IMG/VR virus record: IMGVR_UViG_3300007960_000014 | Location: 20,207 to 84,206 of that record | DNA: 64,000 nt | Origin: a virus | Strand: one strand, 5' to 3' | Part shown: positions 16,406-27,343 of the stretch, piece after piece | How positions within the stretch are numbered: position 1 is the stretch's first letter | Layout of the letters: the number at the start of each line of letters is the position of its first letter | Program-made: the position numbers and the translations under genes | The notes under the pieces: model-generated | The model's database searches: none | What the model was told of the DNA's origin: nothing | The model's input: only the letters and a program-made list of their open reading frames with translations

Positions 16406-19400
16406 TATACTAAGGAATCTAAATCAAAGATGTTGAGTGAACGCACCCCAGGACTAAAATCTACGGCAGTAGGAGAACCATCTCTGCCTTCACCTCCCGT
16501 AGACACGGTGCTTCTGTATATAGATATGCCTCCAATTTGTCTAGTGGCTAGGTGTTTTGCATTTTGGAATAAGCAGGCTCCCGACTCATCTACAAAGTTT
16601 CTCATGTATCCTTGCCAATCTCCGTGAAGTGGTGGGATGGCAAACGCAGGAGAAGCAGTTATATTTGTTAAACCAGAATCAGTATTTTCAATATATGGGT
16701 TAATGTCCATACCTGAAGCGCTGCCTGGGTTAAAGCTAGCCGGGGTATAGTAGTTAATATCCGGGTTAACATAAGAAGCAACTCCCATAGTACCAGCAGG
16801 TAATCCAAAACCAAACACATAATCAGCTCCAGAAGTACTAAATCTGTCTTGGGTAGCTGGGTTTATTTGAGTGAAGTACCTTCTACCTTGAGCACCATTC
16901 GATAAAGCTCCAGGAAGCGAGTTACCTTGTCCAAAGAAACTCATATATCCTTGAGAGTTGATTTGGTCTAATGCCCAACCTTCCCCGTCAGCGCCGAAAG
17001 TATATTGGTAAGAGCCAGATGTTGGCGTCACACTATTTTGCCACAGGTCTGAGCTAACTCCATAGAAAGTTTTAACATCCCCTCTGTGTCCTAGCATCAA
17101 CCTAAAGATACCATAGTTTTGGAACCCAGCAGCTCCCACTTCACCATTATTGTTAGGGTTACCCGGAGTATACGTTGCATACCTTTGTGCCGCACCAAAT
17201 TCACCGAAATAATCCAAGGCTACTCCATTACCCCATTTGCCGGAAGGTCCATGATATCCTTTAGATACGCATTCCGAGTATGGGTTATTACCATTAATTA
17301 ATACATCTTGAACTTTGATTCTGGAAGTATCCGCGATATTCCAAATATGCAATCTAGTTCCAAAGCTAGATGCTTGGAAATGTATAGGAGGCATTTGTGA
17401 ACAATCTGAAGAGAAATCGTACTGATACTGATTGCCTTGACCTATTCCGCCTTCGTAAGCACCTCCACCTCCATTTCCTTGGAAACCTCCACTTGTGGCT
17501 TGGTCTCCCCAATCATTTCCGGGTTCTCCATCAGGATACTGTTCGCGTCCATAATTAGTAGGATTATAAACTACCCCTGATAAGTTGTGCTTATTAACAT
17601 CCATCTTAAAGTTTACACCAAGAACATCGATGTAACTTCCGTTAACAGCCCTTGCAACCATACCTCCCGTGGTAACGTTATCCATGGCTTCGGACGCGGT
17701 ATCAACAAGTAATCTACTTTGTCTGTGAGCTTTGCCCGTAGCTGAGGTTGCAGCATTGTACGCAGCTGGAGTGTTTGTGCTGAAGCCATTAGGATACGTT
17801 TGCACGTATGCTCCACTACAGGAACTCCACCACAGTGAAGACGTTATATAATTTTCGCTCTTGTAAAGACCTGAGTACTTGACTGATATCGAAGAAGGTG
17901 CTGTGCCTTGTCCTGCGGCTCCAGGAACACTGCTTACAAATCCGAACGGGAATCCGCCTAGGTTTTCTAATATAATTCCTGAGTTTTTATTTGCAACAAA
18001 GCAGGCTCTACTAGAGTGCACTTCTACCTGAGTATGATTTCTACTATCTAGGAGACCATACTTAACCACTTCCGGGATAGCTCCGTTTGAGGGAGTAGTG
18101 AACTTAACTAGAGAATTGTTATCCGCTAATGCGCCAACTCCAAATCTAGAAATTTTAGTAGGTCCAGTAAGTTCAATAGTCGAACCATTATCCGCACAGA
18201 TAGGGCTAGAAGTCCAGACTCGTGCTTGAGAACCTATAGTTCCTCCACTAGTATCCAAGAAGAATGTAGTATTAGACGCATTCGTTCCTCTAAACGCTAC
18301 TTTAGAACCGTCTGTTACGTAGGCGATTCTACCTTTGCCTGGAGAGTTCTCCTCGGCAGCTGCGCAGAAGTTAACTAACTCCACATCAGAGTTTCCTTCA
18401 ACAACCACACAAGGAACATCGGTTGCGCTGCCTCCATTATACCCGGCGTCATTCTTATACCTAGAATACTCCGAGCCGTGCCAAGTTGCAAAGCTTCCGG
18501 AAGCAGCATTATCAGTGTCGTTTCTTCCTTCGTAGTAATCTATTGATTGTCCTCCCCAGTTGCCCATGTAGTCTGGGATAGAGGAGGCATTTGTATCTTG
18601 GTACCAAGGTTTTACTGAAGAGTTGTTAGCTGCCCTTAGGTTCTGTCCATTATAGCTTACCGCAAAAGCGGGTTTGCTTTGTAACCAAGTTCCGTTAAAA
18701 ACCTGACCCCCGTTGGGTATTCTGTAATTTCCACCGGCATTATATCCATAAAGCTCGTCTCCTCGGTAGCCGTATACTAGTTGAGAGCCCTCTAAATTAA
18801 TGCCTAGTCCTTGGTTATCATCAGACGTAAACTGAGGAGACCTCATAACACTGTTTAATAATTTAAATCCTTCTCTATTATTAAACACATCCCAACGTCC
18901 CAAATAATTTAACTCAGAGTTAATAGCCTCCACGCCGTAGAGATAATTTTGATAGGATTGAATAATGCCTGTAGTATAATCAAGACCTCCAGCGTTAGGA
19001 CGAACTTCTCCATCTTGGAAAGTGCCTCCTTCAATTGTCGAGTTATTTAATTGAATTCCAATATCATTCTTAGCGAACGTAACTTGGAACCGGTTGAATG
19101 AGGTTAAAACCCCCGTGCCTAATGGGGTATCAGAAAAAACAATAGTAGAATTATTTGATTTCAGTCCCGTACCAAAATACTTTTTACTTCGCGTTCCATC
19201 AGTATTTTTTGGGTAAACTCTATAGGCAATCATGTTTCCCAAAACACCAATCTCGGAGTTTCTGAAACGGAAGCCGCTAGACCGTGTTCTACAAACCGCT
19301 GCGTTTTGTAAAATAATATCAGAAGAGTTTACGTCGAATCCGTGTTCCGTATTGTGGCTTAGCAAGAACGAAGCTTCAGAGTCTGTTCCACTAGCTCCGT

Positions 19401-20409
19401 CAACACAGATATTTGTAAACTTAATATCCCCGTTACAGTTTTTTACCGTAACCCCACGGAAATAGTTGCCATACATAGCAACGGATAATCTGTTTTTACC
19501 GTACGTAGCTGCAGCTTCATTATCATCATCTAGCTGCACTCTTCTTATTTCTAAGTTTTCCCCGAACCCTGATTGGGTTCTAGGAGCAAAATCGGTTCTA
19601 GTGGCTACGACACTACTAACAATAGATTTGTCTATGCTTCTTTTATATGGATTAATGGTTATCTCATCAGTAGCAGTGAATTCAGCTCCTTTAGAGAAGT
19701 ACATTCTATCCGATTCATTATTTGTGTCGGGAGCTTTCTGAGCAAAGACAGTGGTAAAATAATTTTTCGTTACAGTATCTTGTTGTGCTAAGGCAGTGCC
19801 ATTATAAAAAATTTCCCCTAGGCGTACTGAGGAGACTGCTTTAATACTGCCTTGAAGTCCACTAGCCTCATTAGGGCTATGAATTTTAGTTAGAGCGCTA
19901 AACTGTAAAGTAGTACCGGACGGGTTTGTAATTTGGTCATTAATACTAGCTTCAGTTTTCCCGGCGGCTGTAAGAGCAACCACAGTCTTGGTTACGGCAG
20001 AAGGTCCATAGCCAAAGTTTTGGTTTCTAACTTCAAGCTTTCCTTGACCAACTGTAGTAATATCATTGAAGGTTACTGCTCCTAAGTCCCCGTAAGTACA
20101 CAATTCAATAAGTAAGGGGAAGGATAGCCTGTTTGGAATCCGAGCAATAATATCATCCATGTTATCATAGATTCCGTTAGCCTCATCAGCTACAGAAGAT
20201 AACGTCATAGTAGTGGGTTTGTATTCTTCTCCTGGATAACCAGCATACTGATGAAGCAAATTAGTTCTTTCGATTAATTTAGCAAGAGGAATGTTATCTT
20301 GCTCCCAGTTATAGAACGTGCTGGCATCGAATAAATACCCCTCCTCAAATGTTCTCTTTAGAACATTGTTGCCTCCAGCGGAGCTAAAATCAGTTATATT
20401 AGTAGCCAT
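16405..20409 (-). CDS. Beta-helix tail fibre / tailspike-like protein
   Basis: A 1334-residue protein. The N-terminal 55 residues (FYNWEQDNIPLAKLIERTNL) form a baseplate-attachment motif shared with the neighbouring 543-residue protein. From about residue 300 to 900 the sequence is dominated by repeating short strands with Asn/Ser ladders (NSTIVFSD, NNSTIEGG, NSELNYLGRWDVFNN, NSVM), the signature of a right-handed parallel beta-helix as in pectate-lyase-type tailspikes. No depolymerase catalytic residues can be assigned by eye. It probably contacts the host surface. Confidence 0.7.
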   Translation of the reverse strand: MATNITDFSSAGGNNVLKRTFEEGYLFDASTFYNWEQDNIPLAKLIERTNLLHQYAGYPGEEYKPTTMTLSSVADEANGIYDNMDDIIARIPNRLSFPLLIELCTYGDLGAVTFNDITTVGQGKLEVRNQNFGYGPSAVTKTVVALTAAGKTEASINDQITNPSGTTLQFSALTKIHSPNEASGLQGSIKAVSSVRLGEIFYNGTALAQQDTVTKNYFTTVFAQKAPDTNNESDRMYFSKGAEFTATDEITINPYKRSIDKSIVSSVVATRTDFAPRTQSGFGENLEIRRVQLDDDNEAAATYGKNRLSVAMYGNYFRGVTVKNCNGDIKFTNICVDGASGTDSEASFLLSHNTEHGFDVNSSDIILQNAAVCRTRSSGFRFRNSEIGVLGNMIAYRVYPKNTDGTRSKKYFGTGLKSNNSTIVFSDTPLGTGVLTSFNRFQVTFAKNDIGIQLNNSTIEGGTFQDGEVRPNAGGLDYTTGIIQSYQNYLYGVEAINSELNYLGRWDVFNNREGFKLLNSVMRSPQFTSDDNQGLGINLEGSQLVYGYRGDELYGYNAGGNYRIPNGGQVFNGTWLQSKPAFAVSYNGQNLRAANNSSVKPWYQDTNASSIPDYMGNWGGQSIDYYEGRNDTDNAASGSFATWHGSEYSRYKNDAGYNGGSATDVPCVVVEGNSDVELVNFCAAAEENSPGKGRIAYVTDGSKVAFRGTNASNTTFFLDTSGGTIGSQARVWTSSPICADNGSTIELTGPTKISRFGVGALADNNSLVKFTTPSNGAIPEVVKYGLLDSRNHTQVEVHSSRACFVANKNSGIILENLGGFPFGFVSSVPGAAGQGTAPSSISVKYSGLYKSENYITSSLWWSSCSGAYVQTYPNGFSTNTPAAYNAATSATGKAHRQSRLLVDTASEAMDNVTTGGMVARAVNGSYIDVLGVNFKMDVNKHNLSGVVYNPTNYGREQYPDGEPGNDWGDQATSGGFQGNGGGGAYEGGIGQGNQYQYDFSSDCSQMPPIHFQASSFGTRLHIWNIADTSRIKVQDVLINGNNPYSECVSKGYHGPSGKWGNGVALDYFGEFGAAQRYATYTPGNPNNNGEVGAAGFQNYGIFRLMLGHRGDVKTFYGVSSDLWQNSVTPTSGSYQYTFGADGEGWALDQINSQGYMSFFGQGNSLPGALSNGAQGRRYFTQINPATQDRFSTSGADYVFGFGLPAGTMGVASYVNPDINYYTPASFNPGSASGMDINPYIENTDSGLTNITASPAFAIPPLHGDWQGYMRNFVDESGACLFQNAKHLATRQIGGISIYRSTVSTGGEGRDGSPTAVDFSPGVRSLNIFDLDSLV

Positions 20410-20984
20410 TAGAATTCAATTGTCCATCTAAAATCTAGAATAAAGTCCGACGTTTTTGTTATGTCGTTAAATTTTCTATAAGCACATAAGTAAGATTTGC
20501 CTATTGTCGTTTGGTGTGGGTTTTTACTGAACAAGCCTATCTCATTTAAAACTTGGCTATTCGCAGTGTTTTCATCAAGGATTATGCGCCATCTAACTTT
20601 TGTATCCGTTACTTTATCTATGTACGCATTGGGAATTACACCAAAACCCTCCCCTCTATGCTCGATGCCTGACGCAACTAAACTTTGTTCTACCGTTTCG
20701 ATTGTGTCGCCATAAGCTGTTCTTGCAATCGCAGCTCCTAGTCTACCATTGGAAGATACTTGATAGTTAAAAGTGCTATCGCCCTCAGTTCCAAGTTGGA
20801 ACAAAGTAATTTGAAAATTTCTTATATCTGAAGTTGCTGAAGCACCAAAAGCTAACGCCAAGCTAGCTCCCATTCCACTACAAACAACATTGTCTTCTTC
20901 AAAGTGCAACTCCTCACCTCCATCTGGAAAAACTTTCCAAATCTCTAGGTGTCCCTTGTAATCGCAGTAGTCGTTAAAATTCAT
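20409..20984 (-). CDS. Small baseplate/fibre adaptor-like protein, paralogous to the ends of the giant upstream protein
   Basis: A 191-residue protein. Its N-terminus (GHLEIWKVFPDGGEELHFEEDN followed by VVCSGMGASLALAF) parallels the giant neighbour's start (GIVEVVQHKQSGGSEVVYRDNN, then a VDGGKQTIV segment), and its C-terminal strand (FILDFRWTIEF) parallels the neighbour's final LTIIWTLYF. This suggests a shared tail-attachment fold with the giant protein carrying a huge insertion. Start overlaps with the flanking genes are 1-2 bp, as in a coupled operon. The exact role is unknown; a virion adaptor is inferred. Confidence 0.5.
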   Translation of the reverse strand: MNFNDYCDYKGHLEIWKVFPDGGEELHFEEDNVVCSGMGASLALAFGASATSDIRNFQITLFQLGTEGDSTFNYQVSSNGRLGAAIARTAYGDTIETVEQSLVASGIEHRGEGFGVIPNAYIDKVTDTKVRWRIILDENTANSQVLNEIGLFSKNPHQTTIGKSYLCAYRKFNDITKTSDFILDFRWTIEF

Positions 20985-20985
20985 G

Positions 20986-23900
20986 CTAAAAATATAGTGT
21001 CCATATTATAGTTAGTTTATCTGAGTTATCTCCAAGTTTTAATCCTCCTGGGAAAAATACTTTCTTAGCAAACAAATCAAACACGGGTTCATTTTCAATT
21101 AATTGTTCTGAGGTATATAGGCTACTATCGTAGTATGCACCATCATAGACTCTATCAATACTCATAAAGTTAGGAGCGCTCCAATCTGTGCTGAACGCAC
21201 TTACATCATTGTCCAGATATCCGGAATCAGTGAGGGCAAAATTATAGTCAGCAATTACATCCCCATTTGTAGTATTAGTTAATTTAACTTCGTCTAATCT
21301 AATCTCATTCCTGCCTGCCAACGAGGTTTCTTGGTCTTTGGCGAAGTACCACATGACATCATTTTCGCCTGCGGCAGACGCTGCTATGGAGAATGATTTA
21401 TTGAAGCTTTGCCATTGATTTTGTTTTCCAGCAAGCTCAACAACTCCAAAATGAGGAGAGCTTACATACCCTTTGGGAGTTCCTTGAGTCCCTAAATCGT
21501 CAACAACTTTATATTTAAATGATAAGGTCATTGCGTTTCCAACCCCTGAAGCCCAGCCCGATGGGTCAAAGGAAGGAGAACCAAAACCTGTATGGAACAA
21601 CCGAGAAACATTTTTTCTATTAACGTTATCCACAGGCTCTTCTTTTGCCCGCAAACACATAGAGTTTCGATATTGGGCTCCTTCAACAACGGCAGCGGGT
21701 GTAGGAGCTCCAGCATACCCAGCCAAATCACCCAAAGTCATTGTACTACTAAAGGGATATTGTGAGCCTGAAACCAAATACGGGGGAACAGCCATAGCTC
21801 TTTCGCTTCCTCGTTTCCGGGCTGTTTCTATCAAATTCATTGTATGCAAACCAACAGATTCAATGCCTCCATATTTCTTATCAAGAAGCTCCCATTCATC
21901 CCGTGATAGTGTAATCGCATACTTAACTCTAGGCTGTGCCATATCATCTCCAGGAGCACAAAGTCTCCTCAATGACAGATTGTCTACAGCCATGACTGAT
22001 GAAACAGCGTTTGCTGGAGATGCTGCACCCAGTGTATCATATATAAGGTTATGCCATTGTAGGTGACCATCAAGCTCCCCAGTCAGTGGCTCGTAAAAAC
22101 CTACCGCGCTGACGGAAGAAAATTCATTTGGACTGTTATCTTGTAGCCACTTCATCTCTGTGTCAGAGGCTAAGACTAAGAACTCTGTATCCGTTCCGGT
22201 ATCAGACTGCTCTAATAGCGCTACCGTTTGGTCCCGCCCGTCTCCACCTAAAAATTGAACATCTTGCTCCGCCAAATAGTTATAACCACTTGGAGCTGTT
22301 TCTTGATTAAACGAATAAGACAGTCCTTTAAGGTTTGCAGGCTCACCATCGTCGTCTCCAGACAATACTAAAGACCATCTAGAATCCCCTGGCTTCGAAG
22401 CATAAGCCCACTGTTGACCGGGGGTTGTATTCGGGTTGGTTCCTGATGTTATGGAAGAAAGGAAAGATATAGAGTCTCTTCCTTGTAGTCCTGTATACCA
22501 ATTGTTTGCTCCGTCATGGTCGTTAGTGCTTCCGCTAACCAGATAACCTCCTTCAAAGTTACCGTTGCTTCCCATCACATCAACTGAGGAAACGGATAAT
22601 AAATTATCAGTTAAGTAAAATACTCCGTAAGAACCTACGTGCGGAGCCTTTGTCTTAGCAGTAGAGGAAAAATAAACATCGTAACACGGCTGCATTACAA
22701 ATCCACAACTAGAATCAAACAAAGTACTTTTGCCATAAGGCATTCTTTGCTGCTCTAGAATGTAACCATTAGGAGTGATTACGGAGAACCGGTTAAGATT
22801 TCCATACAACGTCGTGGGAGTATCTGTTGCTGCTCCTCCCGCGCCCGACATATACAATATCCCTTCCGCAGGGGGATAACATCCATCAACCAAGGCTTCT
22901 TCTAAAGTTTTATCTCCAGTTGCATAATTAGCCGAAGTATAGAACTCAATATTGTTTAAGAAGTGACCTAGCTTTCCAGGAGTTCCTGGCGTGGCAGGTT
23001 GAATTGAAGTATCTTCTGGGTTTGGGAACTCAGGATAGACAGAGCTAACATCTTTATAGTCATACTGAGAATAGAACCTAAGGTTCCGAAGGTAAAACTG
23101 ACCTTTGCCCGTCTGCGGAGCAAACATTACAGTAAATATTCTTGGGTCAGAGGTTCTGCCTTCCCACTTAGGAATACTAATACCACTAGTAATCCAGTCA
23201 TGTCCTGGGTAGTAATCTTTTAAAGACTCGTTTGGAACCTTAAAAGGCTTCGTAACCTTTCTATACTTTGATAGCGAAAGAGGATAATTGTCGTTATCTA
23301 CCAGCCACGTATTTGTTGTGAAATCCCATACCTGCCGTTCTTTCGTATCTGTGTTGTATATTTGGAAAGCTTTGTACAGACTATCGAAACCTCCGCCCCA
23401 ATGGTCTACAGCAACGGAAGCTTCTTTACTAGTAAAGCCAAGGTTAGATATGTAATCTGAGTAGCAAATAGTAGGCTTCTGGTACTTGGTCGTATCCGAA
23501 CCAGAAACACCTAAGAATTGAGTGCCGGAAAAATCTCTTACAAAGATTTTAGGAATATCAGGCTCGTCTGTTTGAGGGTCTACAAAGTGAGTATGCCACC
23601 CTCCTACTAAGCCTACAGGAACATTGTCTACCTCTTCTGAAGTAGAAATGTTAGATTGATTAGATAGAATCGGACCGCCGTAAGCTCCTAGGGAAACGTC
23701 AACTAGCTCAACTTTATTTATTTTTACAGAACAGCCCTTGTTAAAGATTAAGAACAAGCTGTAAGTACTATTTTCGGTTGCACTTCCTTTCGCCGCGAAA
23801 GATGTTCCGTCGCTTCCGTTGGCTAGTGTTCCCATCATCTCATTCATACCATGAATAGGAATACAGATTTGGCTGTTGCCGGATAGTGAATATTCAGTGC

Positions 23901-26900
23901 TTGGAATTCCTTCCCCTAAAGAACCACTTAGGCTTTGTGGAGAAACAGCAAACAAGTCGCTTTCACTAGTTCCAATTTTAGTCCAAGTCCCATCCCCATC
24001 ATAAAAGAATACCCTTGGTTGAATAGCCTCAGTAGGTACGTCCGCTAAATTATATTGGAAGTGAGCTACAGTATCAGTGCACGTAGGATAGTTTCCTCTT
24101 ATTGAGAAGTCTGTAACGTAGCATTGTTGATTTGCTATACTCTCTGCGCTCGTATCGTCCTTATCTACGTCTCCATCCTTTGCAATCGTAAAGAACTCGA
24201 ATCCCGCGCTAAAGGTATCATCATCGTTTAGTATCCACGCAGCCTGTCTGTTAATAGCTGGAGTGTAAACTAGCTGCTCTTCGTTTCTAATCTCATTAAA
24301 CGGACTCCCTCCCTTACTAAATCTAAATCTATAGTTTTCTATATCCGGGTCTTCCGCAGCGGGCTTGTCTCCGACAAAACGTTTGAGAGAAAAATTATAA
24401 TAAAAACGAGTAGACTGAGGTCCGTTTAAAAATAAGTAACAACCAACATCTCTACTATCTGATATTGCATTAGATTCTAGTTCAGAGGTGTAAGTGGCGG
24501 ATAGTTCGCGTCGTGCGCTATCCACACTAAAAGTATACTTAGAGTTAGGAGCTAACGGAACATACAAGAATTGAGAAGGATGAAATTGTACTGCCCTCTC
24601 ATCTCTATTGTGGTATTCTGGGTTAGTAGTAGGAAGACCTCGATAGGAATCAACCTTTCTATCCGCAGCGCAGGGGTTTAGTATAGAGTTATATCCTGTG
24701 TATAAATTACCGGTGTTGTTTCCGCCTCCGTTTACCCCGTGATATATTCCGATTAATTTAGCAACGTCGGACTCCCCGTTCTGATTGTTTGTATAATCTG
24801 AATGCCATAACGAAACCGCTATTGAAGAGTCTTGGTTAAGTTGCTGCTTCTCAGCATCGATAATTAGATTATATTTTTTGTTTGGGTCGATGTCTGAGAA
24901 GGTTTGACCTATGTAGGTCAGCTCATCAAAGTTACTACCGTTGGTTGCATTGAAATTGGCTAATGCGTCAACCGCACTAAACATTATTCCCGTGCCGTGG
25001 ACTCCTCCTGGAAGTTGTAGCGAGGAGCGATTTGTAAGAGGATTGTTATTTAAGGCTTGGTGCCCGTACTCCCAGCCTTTCAGTCGTCCGAAACGAATAT
25101 TCTTAACAATGTACTTTGCAAGATGGTCAGCTCCGTCAACACCATCAGCGTCAATAATTATTCTAAACTTATCTCTAGTGTACGCTGTGGGTAATGTAAT
25201 AACTTTAGATACGCTTACAAACTCACCGGAAACAGCATTGCCATTTGCCTCACTAATCTCAAAAGGAACATTAGTTCCCCATTCCCCTTCTACATACCCA
25301 GATGCATCGTCAGTCCTAAAAGCGTAGTAAGTATCTTTAGATTCATTTACCAAACTCACTTTAATTCCTTTTGAAGTCGCAGACGCCACATACACATCCA
25401 TAGACATAGTCATTATTGGAGTGTGCATACCTCCGTCATTTAACTCTACCGTAGAGAACCACTCCGCCGCATAGTTAGGAATATTAAAAGATTGAGATAT
25501 ACTTGCACAAGCACTTAGGTCAAACGATTGCAACGCAGATGCTTGCAGCACCGCTCCGGTTTCTCCTATCGAATTACGATACAGGGTTACTGAACCCAAC
25601 GCACTAGCTTCATCAATTGGGTTAGAAGAGTTGGATAGAGGATTTATTACATCCCAGTTGGCAAAATCCACTAACCCTAAAGAAGACGCTAAGTAATCTG
25701 GAGCGTTGGTTAAGAAGGAGTATTTGCTTAAATCAGAATTAAAGAGATAATTCTCTCTCTCACCAAACGTTGGATTAGCTACAGAATAAACGTCACTATC
25801 GACAAGCTCTATACTTTCTAAAGCAACGAAGCCTTTTTCGTACAAGTATCTTCTAGGTAATATAAACCTAGCGACAAAATCACTACGAAGGTTAACTAGG
25901 AAGTTATCTTCTCTTTGTGGTAGCGGGTCGAAGGAAACAACAGTAGGTTGATTTGGTTTTAATTCAACTGTTTTATAATCTTCATAGGGTGTGAATATCT
26001 TCCGCTCAAAATTAAAATATTCTTGTTTTTCGTATGCAGTACTGAAAGGAACATTAGGCTTAGTTCTTCTATAAAATGCTACTTCAAAAGGAACACTAGA
26101 TTCCCCGTTTAAGCGCAGAGTTATAGGCTGCGTTGGAAGTGAAGGAATGGGAGCGTCAACTATAACGTAATCCTGTCCTTTGGTTTTGGTCACGCAATAG
26201 GCATCTACCGTATCTCCTTTAGCATTAGTATAAGAATACTTAATCTCAGGCTCCCCTTCTACTTGAGTTTCAGGAAGCAGAGATGTACTCCTAGCTTGAT
26301 TTCCATAAGATAGTTGCGCGGCTACGTTTTTATTTCCTTTATTTCCTACTGTATCAAAAATATGGTTATTAAGAGAAGGAGCTTTAGCAAATATAACAGA
26401 GCTAACGCCACTCATCTCTAAGTATTGTGCGCTGGCTGCAGTATAGTTATACTGCACTCCGTACCGGGAATCATGAGCGTCAAAGTTCTGTTTAGCAGAA
26501 CCCAAGGTCATAGCTTTTATTTGGTAGTTTCCTATTTCATCTAGATTAGGAGTCTTGTTTGTGTGCAGGCGGCGAACAACCACATTGTCTATGAAAAGTT
26601 GTGATTCGTCAAAGTTACTAGTGTTCGAATACGCAAAAGCATCTAAACACATAGTAGTTCCAGTGGTTGGTTGCCTGAAATCGTAAACCCCACTAACTGT
26701 AAACCAATCGTTGGTTGCCCACCCTGAATTAGAACTAGCTGCTAAAGTTACACTAGAAGTTGCGATATTGCCAGGAGTTAACTGTCTAAGCTTTATGGTC
26801 TTATCGGCAATAGAACCATTACCGTTTTTAACGTCCGCCTGAACGTAATAGAAATATCCTGAAGGACAGGAGATACTACTAAGAACTAACCTAGCTCCTA

Positions 26901-27342
26901 TTTCATCATCACTTCCTGGGCTCGTAGCACTTACGGCAAGATATCCGTCAGACTGATTACTAGTTGACGACCATATTAGTGCTACCTCATCTGCGGGGGT
27001 TGTCTTCCCCCAAAAAATATCAGATACTATTCGGAAGTTGTCGTCTGTTGGAGGGAAGTTTTTAACAGCTCCAGCTCCTGAATTCTTAGTGGAGGATAAA
27101 AAAGAACTGGAATCAAAGTACGCAGAGTTATAATTGGAATCAGCAACCAGATTAGTGCCTAAGTAAAAGATACTTCCATCAGGAGTTTTATAGGTATCAA
27201 CAGCTCCAGAAGGAGCTGGGATATGGGTTAGCATATTGACGATAGTTTGTTTTCCACCGTCTACAATCATGTTATTATCCCGATAAACAACCTCAGAACC
27301 TCCGGATTGTTTATGTTGAACTACTTCTACGATTCCTCTCAT
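20986..27342 (-). CDS. Giant adhesin-like virion protein with jelly-roll modules
   Basis: About 2118 residues from the ATG at 27342 (MRGIVEVV); an in-frame ATG at 27384 would overlap the previous gene by 41 bp. The first 45 residues and last 20 resemble the 191-residue neighbour. Between them are many beta-sandwich units resembling carbohydrate-binding jelly rolls, each with a 'FNSDLS..W.v' entry, aromatic strand and 'DNVVVRRL / IKNIRFGRL / LRNLRFY' exit strand (for example near residues 170-280 and 640-780). It probably decorates the baseplate and binds surface glycans. No enzyme motif is seen. No Shine-Dalgarno sequence is visible at the chosen start. Confidence 0.55.
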   Translation of the reverse strand: MRGIVEVVQHKQSGGSEVVYRDNNMIVDGGKQTIVNMLTHIPAPSGAVDTYKTPDGSIFYLGTNLVADSNYNSAYFDSSSFLSSTKNSGAGAVKNFPPTDDNFRIVSDIFWGKTTPADEVALIWSSTSNQSDGYLAVSATSPGSDDEIGARLVLSSISCPSGYFYYVQADVKNGNGSIADKTIKLRQLTPGNIATSSVTLAASSNSGWATNDWFTVSGVYDFRQPTTGTTMCLDAFAYSNTSNFDESQLFIDNVVVRRLHTNKTPNLDEIGNYQIKAMTLGSAKQNFDAHDSRYGVQYNYTAASAQYLEMSGVSSVIFAKAPSLNNHIFDTVGNKGNKNVAAQLSYGNQARSTSLLPETQVEGEPEIKYSYTNAKGDTVDAYCVTKTKGQDYVIVDAPIPSLPTQPITLRLNGESSVPFEVAFYRRTKPNVPFSTAYEKQEYFNFERKIFTPYEDYKTVELKPNQPTVVSFDPLPQREDNFLVNLRSDFVARFILPRRYLYEKGFVALESIELVDSDVYSVANPTFGERENYLFNSDLSKYSFLTNAPDYLASSLGLVDFANWDVINPLSNSSNPIDEASALGSVTLYRNSIGETGAVLQASALQSFDLSACASISQSFNIPNYAAEWFSTVELNDGGMHTPIMTMSMDVYVASATSKGIKVSLVNESKDTYYAFRTDDASGYVEGEWGTNVPFEISEANGNAVSGEFVSVSKVITLPTAYTRDKFRIIIDADGVDGADHLAKYIVKNIRFGRLKGWEYGHQALNNNPLTNRSSLQLPGGVHGTGIMFSAVDALANFNATNGSNFDELTYIGQTFSDIDPNKKYNLIIDAEKQQLNQDSSIAVSLWHSDYTNNQNGESDVAKLIGIYHGVNGGGNNTGNLYTGYNSILNPCAADRKVDSYRGLPTTNPEYHNRDERAVQFHPSQFLYVPLAPNSKYTFSVDSARRELSATYTSELESNAISDSRDVGCYLFLNGPQSTRFYYNFSLKRFVGDKPAAEDPDIENYRFRFSKGGSPFNEIRNEEQLVYTPAINRQAAWILNDDDTFSAGFEFFTIAKDGDVDKDDTSAESIANQQCYVTDFSIRGNYPTCTDTVAHFQYNLADVPTEAIQPRVFFYDGDGTWTKIGTSESDLFAVSPQSLSGSLGEGIPSTEYSLSGNSQICIPIHGMNEMMGTLANGSDGTSFAAKGSATENSTYSLFLIFNKGCSVKINKVELVDVSLGAYGGPILSNQSNISTSEEVDNVPVGLVGGWHTHFVDPQTDEPDIPKIFVRDFSGTQFLGVSGSDTTKYQKPTICYSDYISNLGFTSKEASVAVDHWGGGFDSLYKAFQIYNTDTKERQVWDFTTNTWLVDNDNYPLSLSKYRKVTKPFKVPNESLKDYYPGHDWITSGISIPKWEGRTSDPRIFTVMFAPQTGKGQFYLRNLRFYSQYDYKDVSSVYPEFPNPEDTSIQPATPGTPGKLGHFLNNIEFYTSANYATGDKTLEEALVDGCYPPAEGILYMSGAGGAATDTPTTLYGNLNRFSVITPNGYILEQQRMPYGKSTLFDSSCGFVMQPCYDVYFSSTAKTKAPHVGSYGVFYLTDNLLSVSSVDVMGSNGNFEGGYLVSGSTNDHDGANNWYTGLQGRDSISFLSSITSGTNPNTTPGQQWAYASKPGDSRWSLVLSGDDDGEPANLKGLSYSFNQETAPSGYNYLAEQDVQFLGGDGRDQTVALLEQSDTGTDTEFLVLASDTEMKWLQDNSPNEFSSVSAVGFYEPLTGELDGHLQWHNLIYDTLGAASPANAVSSVMAVDNLSLRRLCAPGDDMAQPRVKYAITLSRDEWELLDKKYGGIESVGLHTMNLIETARKRGSERAMAVPPYLVSGSQYPFSSTMTLGDLAGYAGAPTPAAVVEGAQYRNSMCLRAKEEPVDNVNRKNVSRLFHTGFGSPSFDPSGWASGVGNAMTLSFKYKVVDDLGTQGTPKGYVSSPHFGVVELAGKQNQWQSFNKSFSIAASAAGENDVMWYFAKDQETSLAGRNEIRLDEVKLTNTTNGDVIADYNFALTDSGYLDNDVSAFSTDWSAPNFMSIDRVYDGAYYDSSLYTSEQLIENEPVFDLFAKKVFFPGGLKLGDNSDKLTIIWTLYF

Positions 27343-27343
27343 T

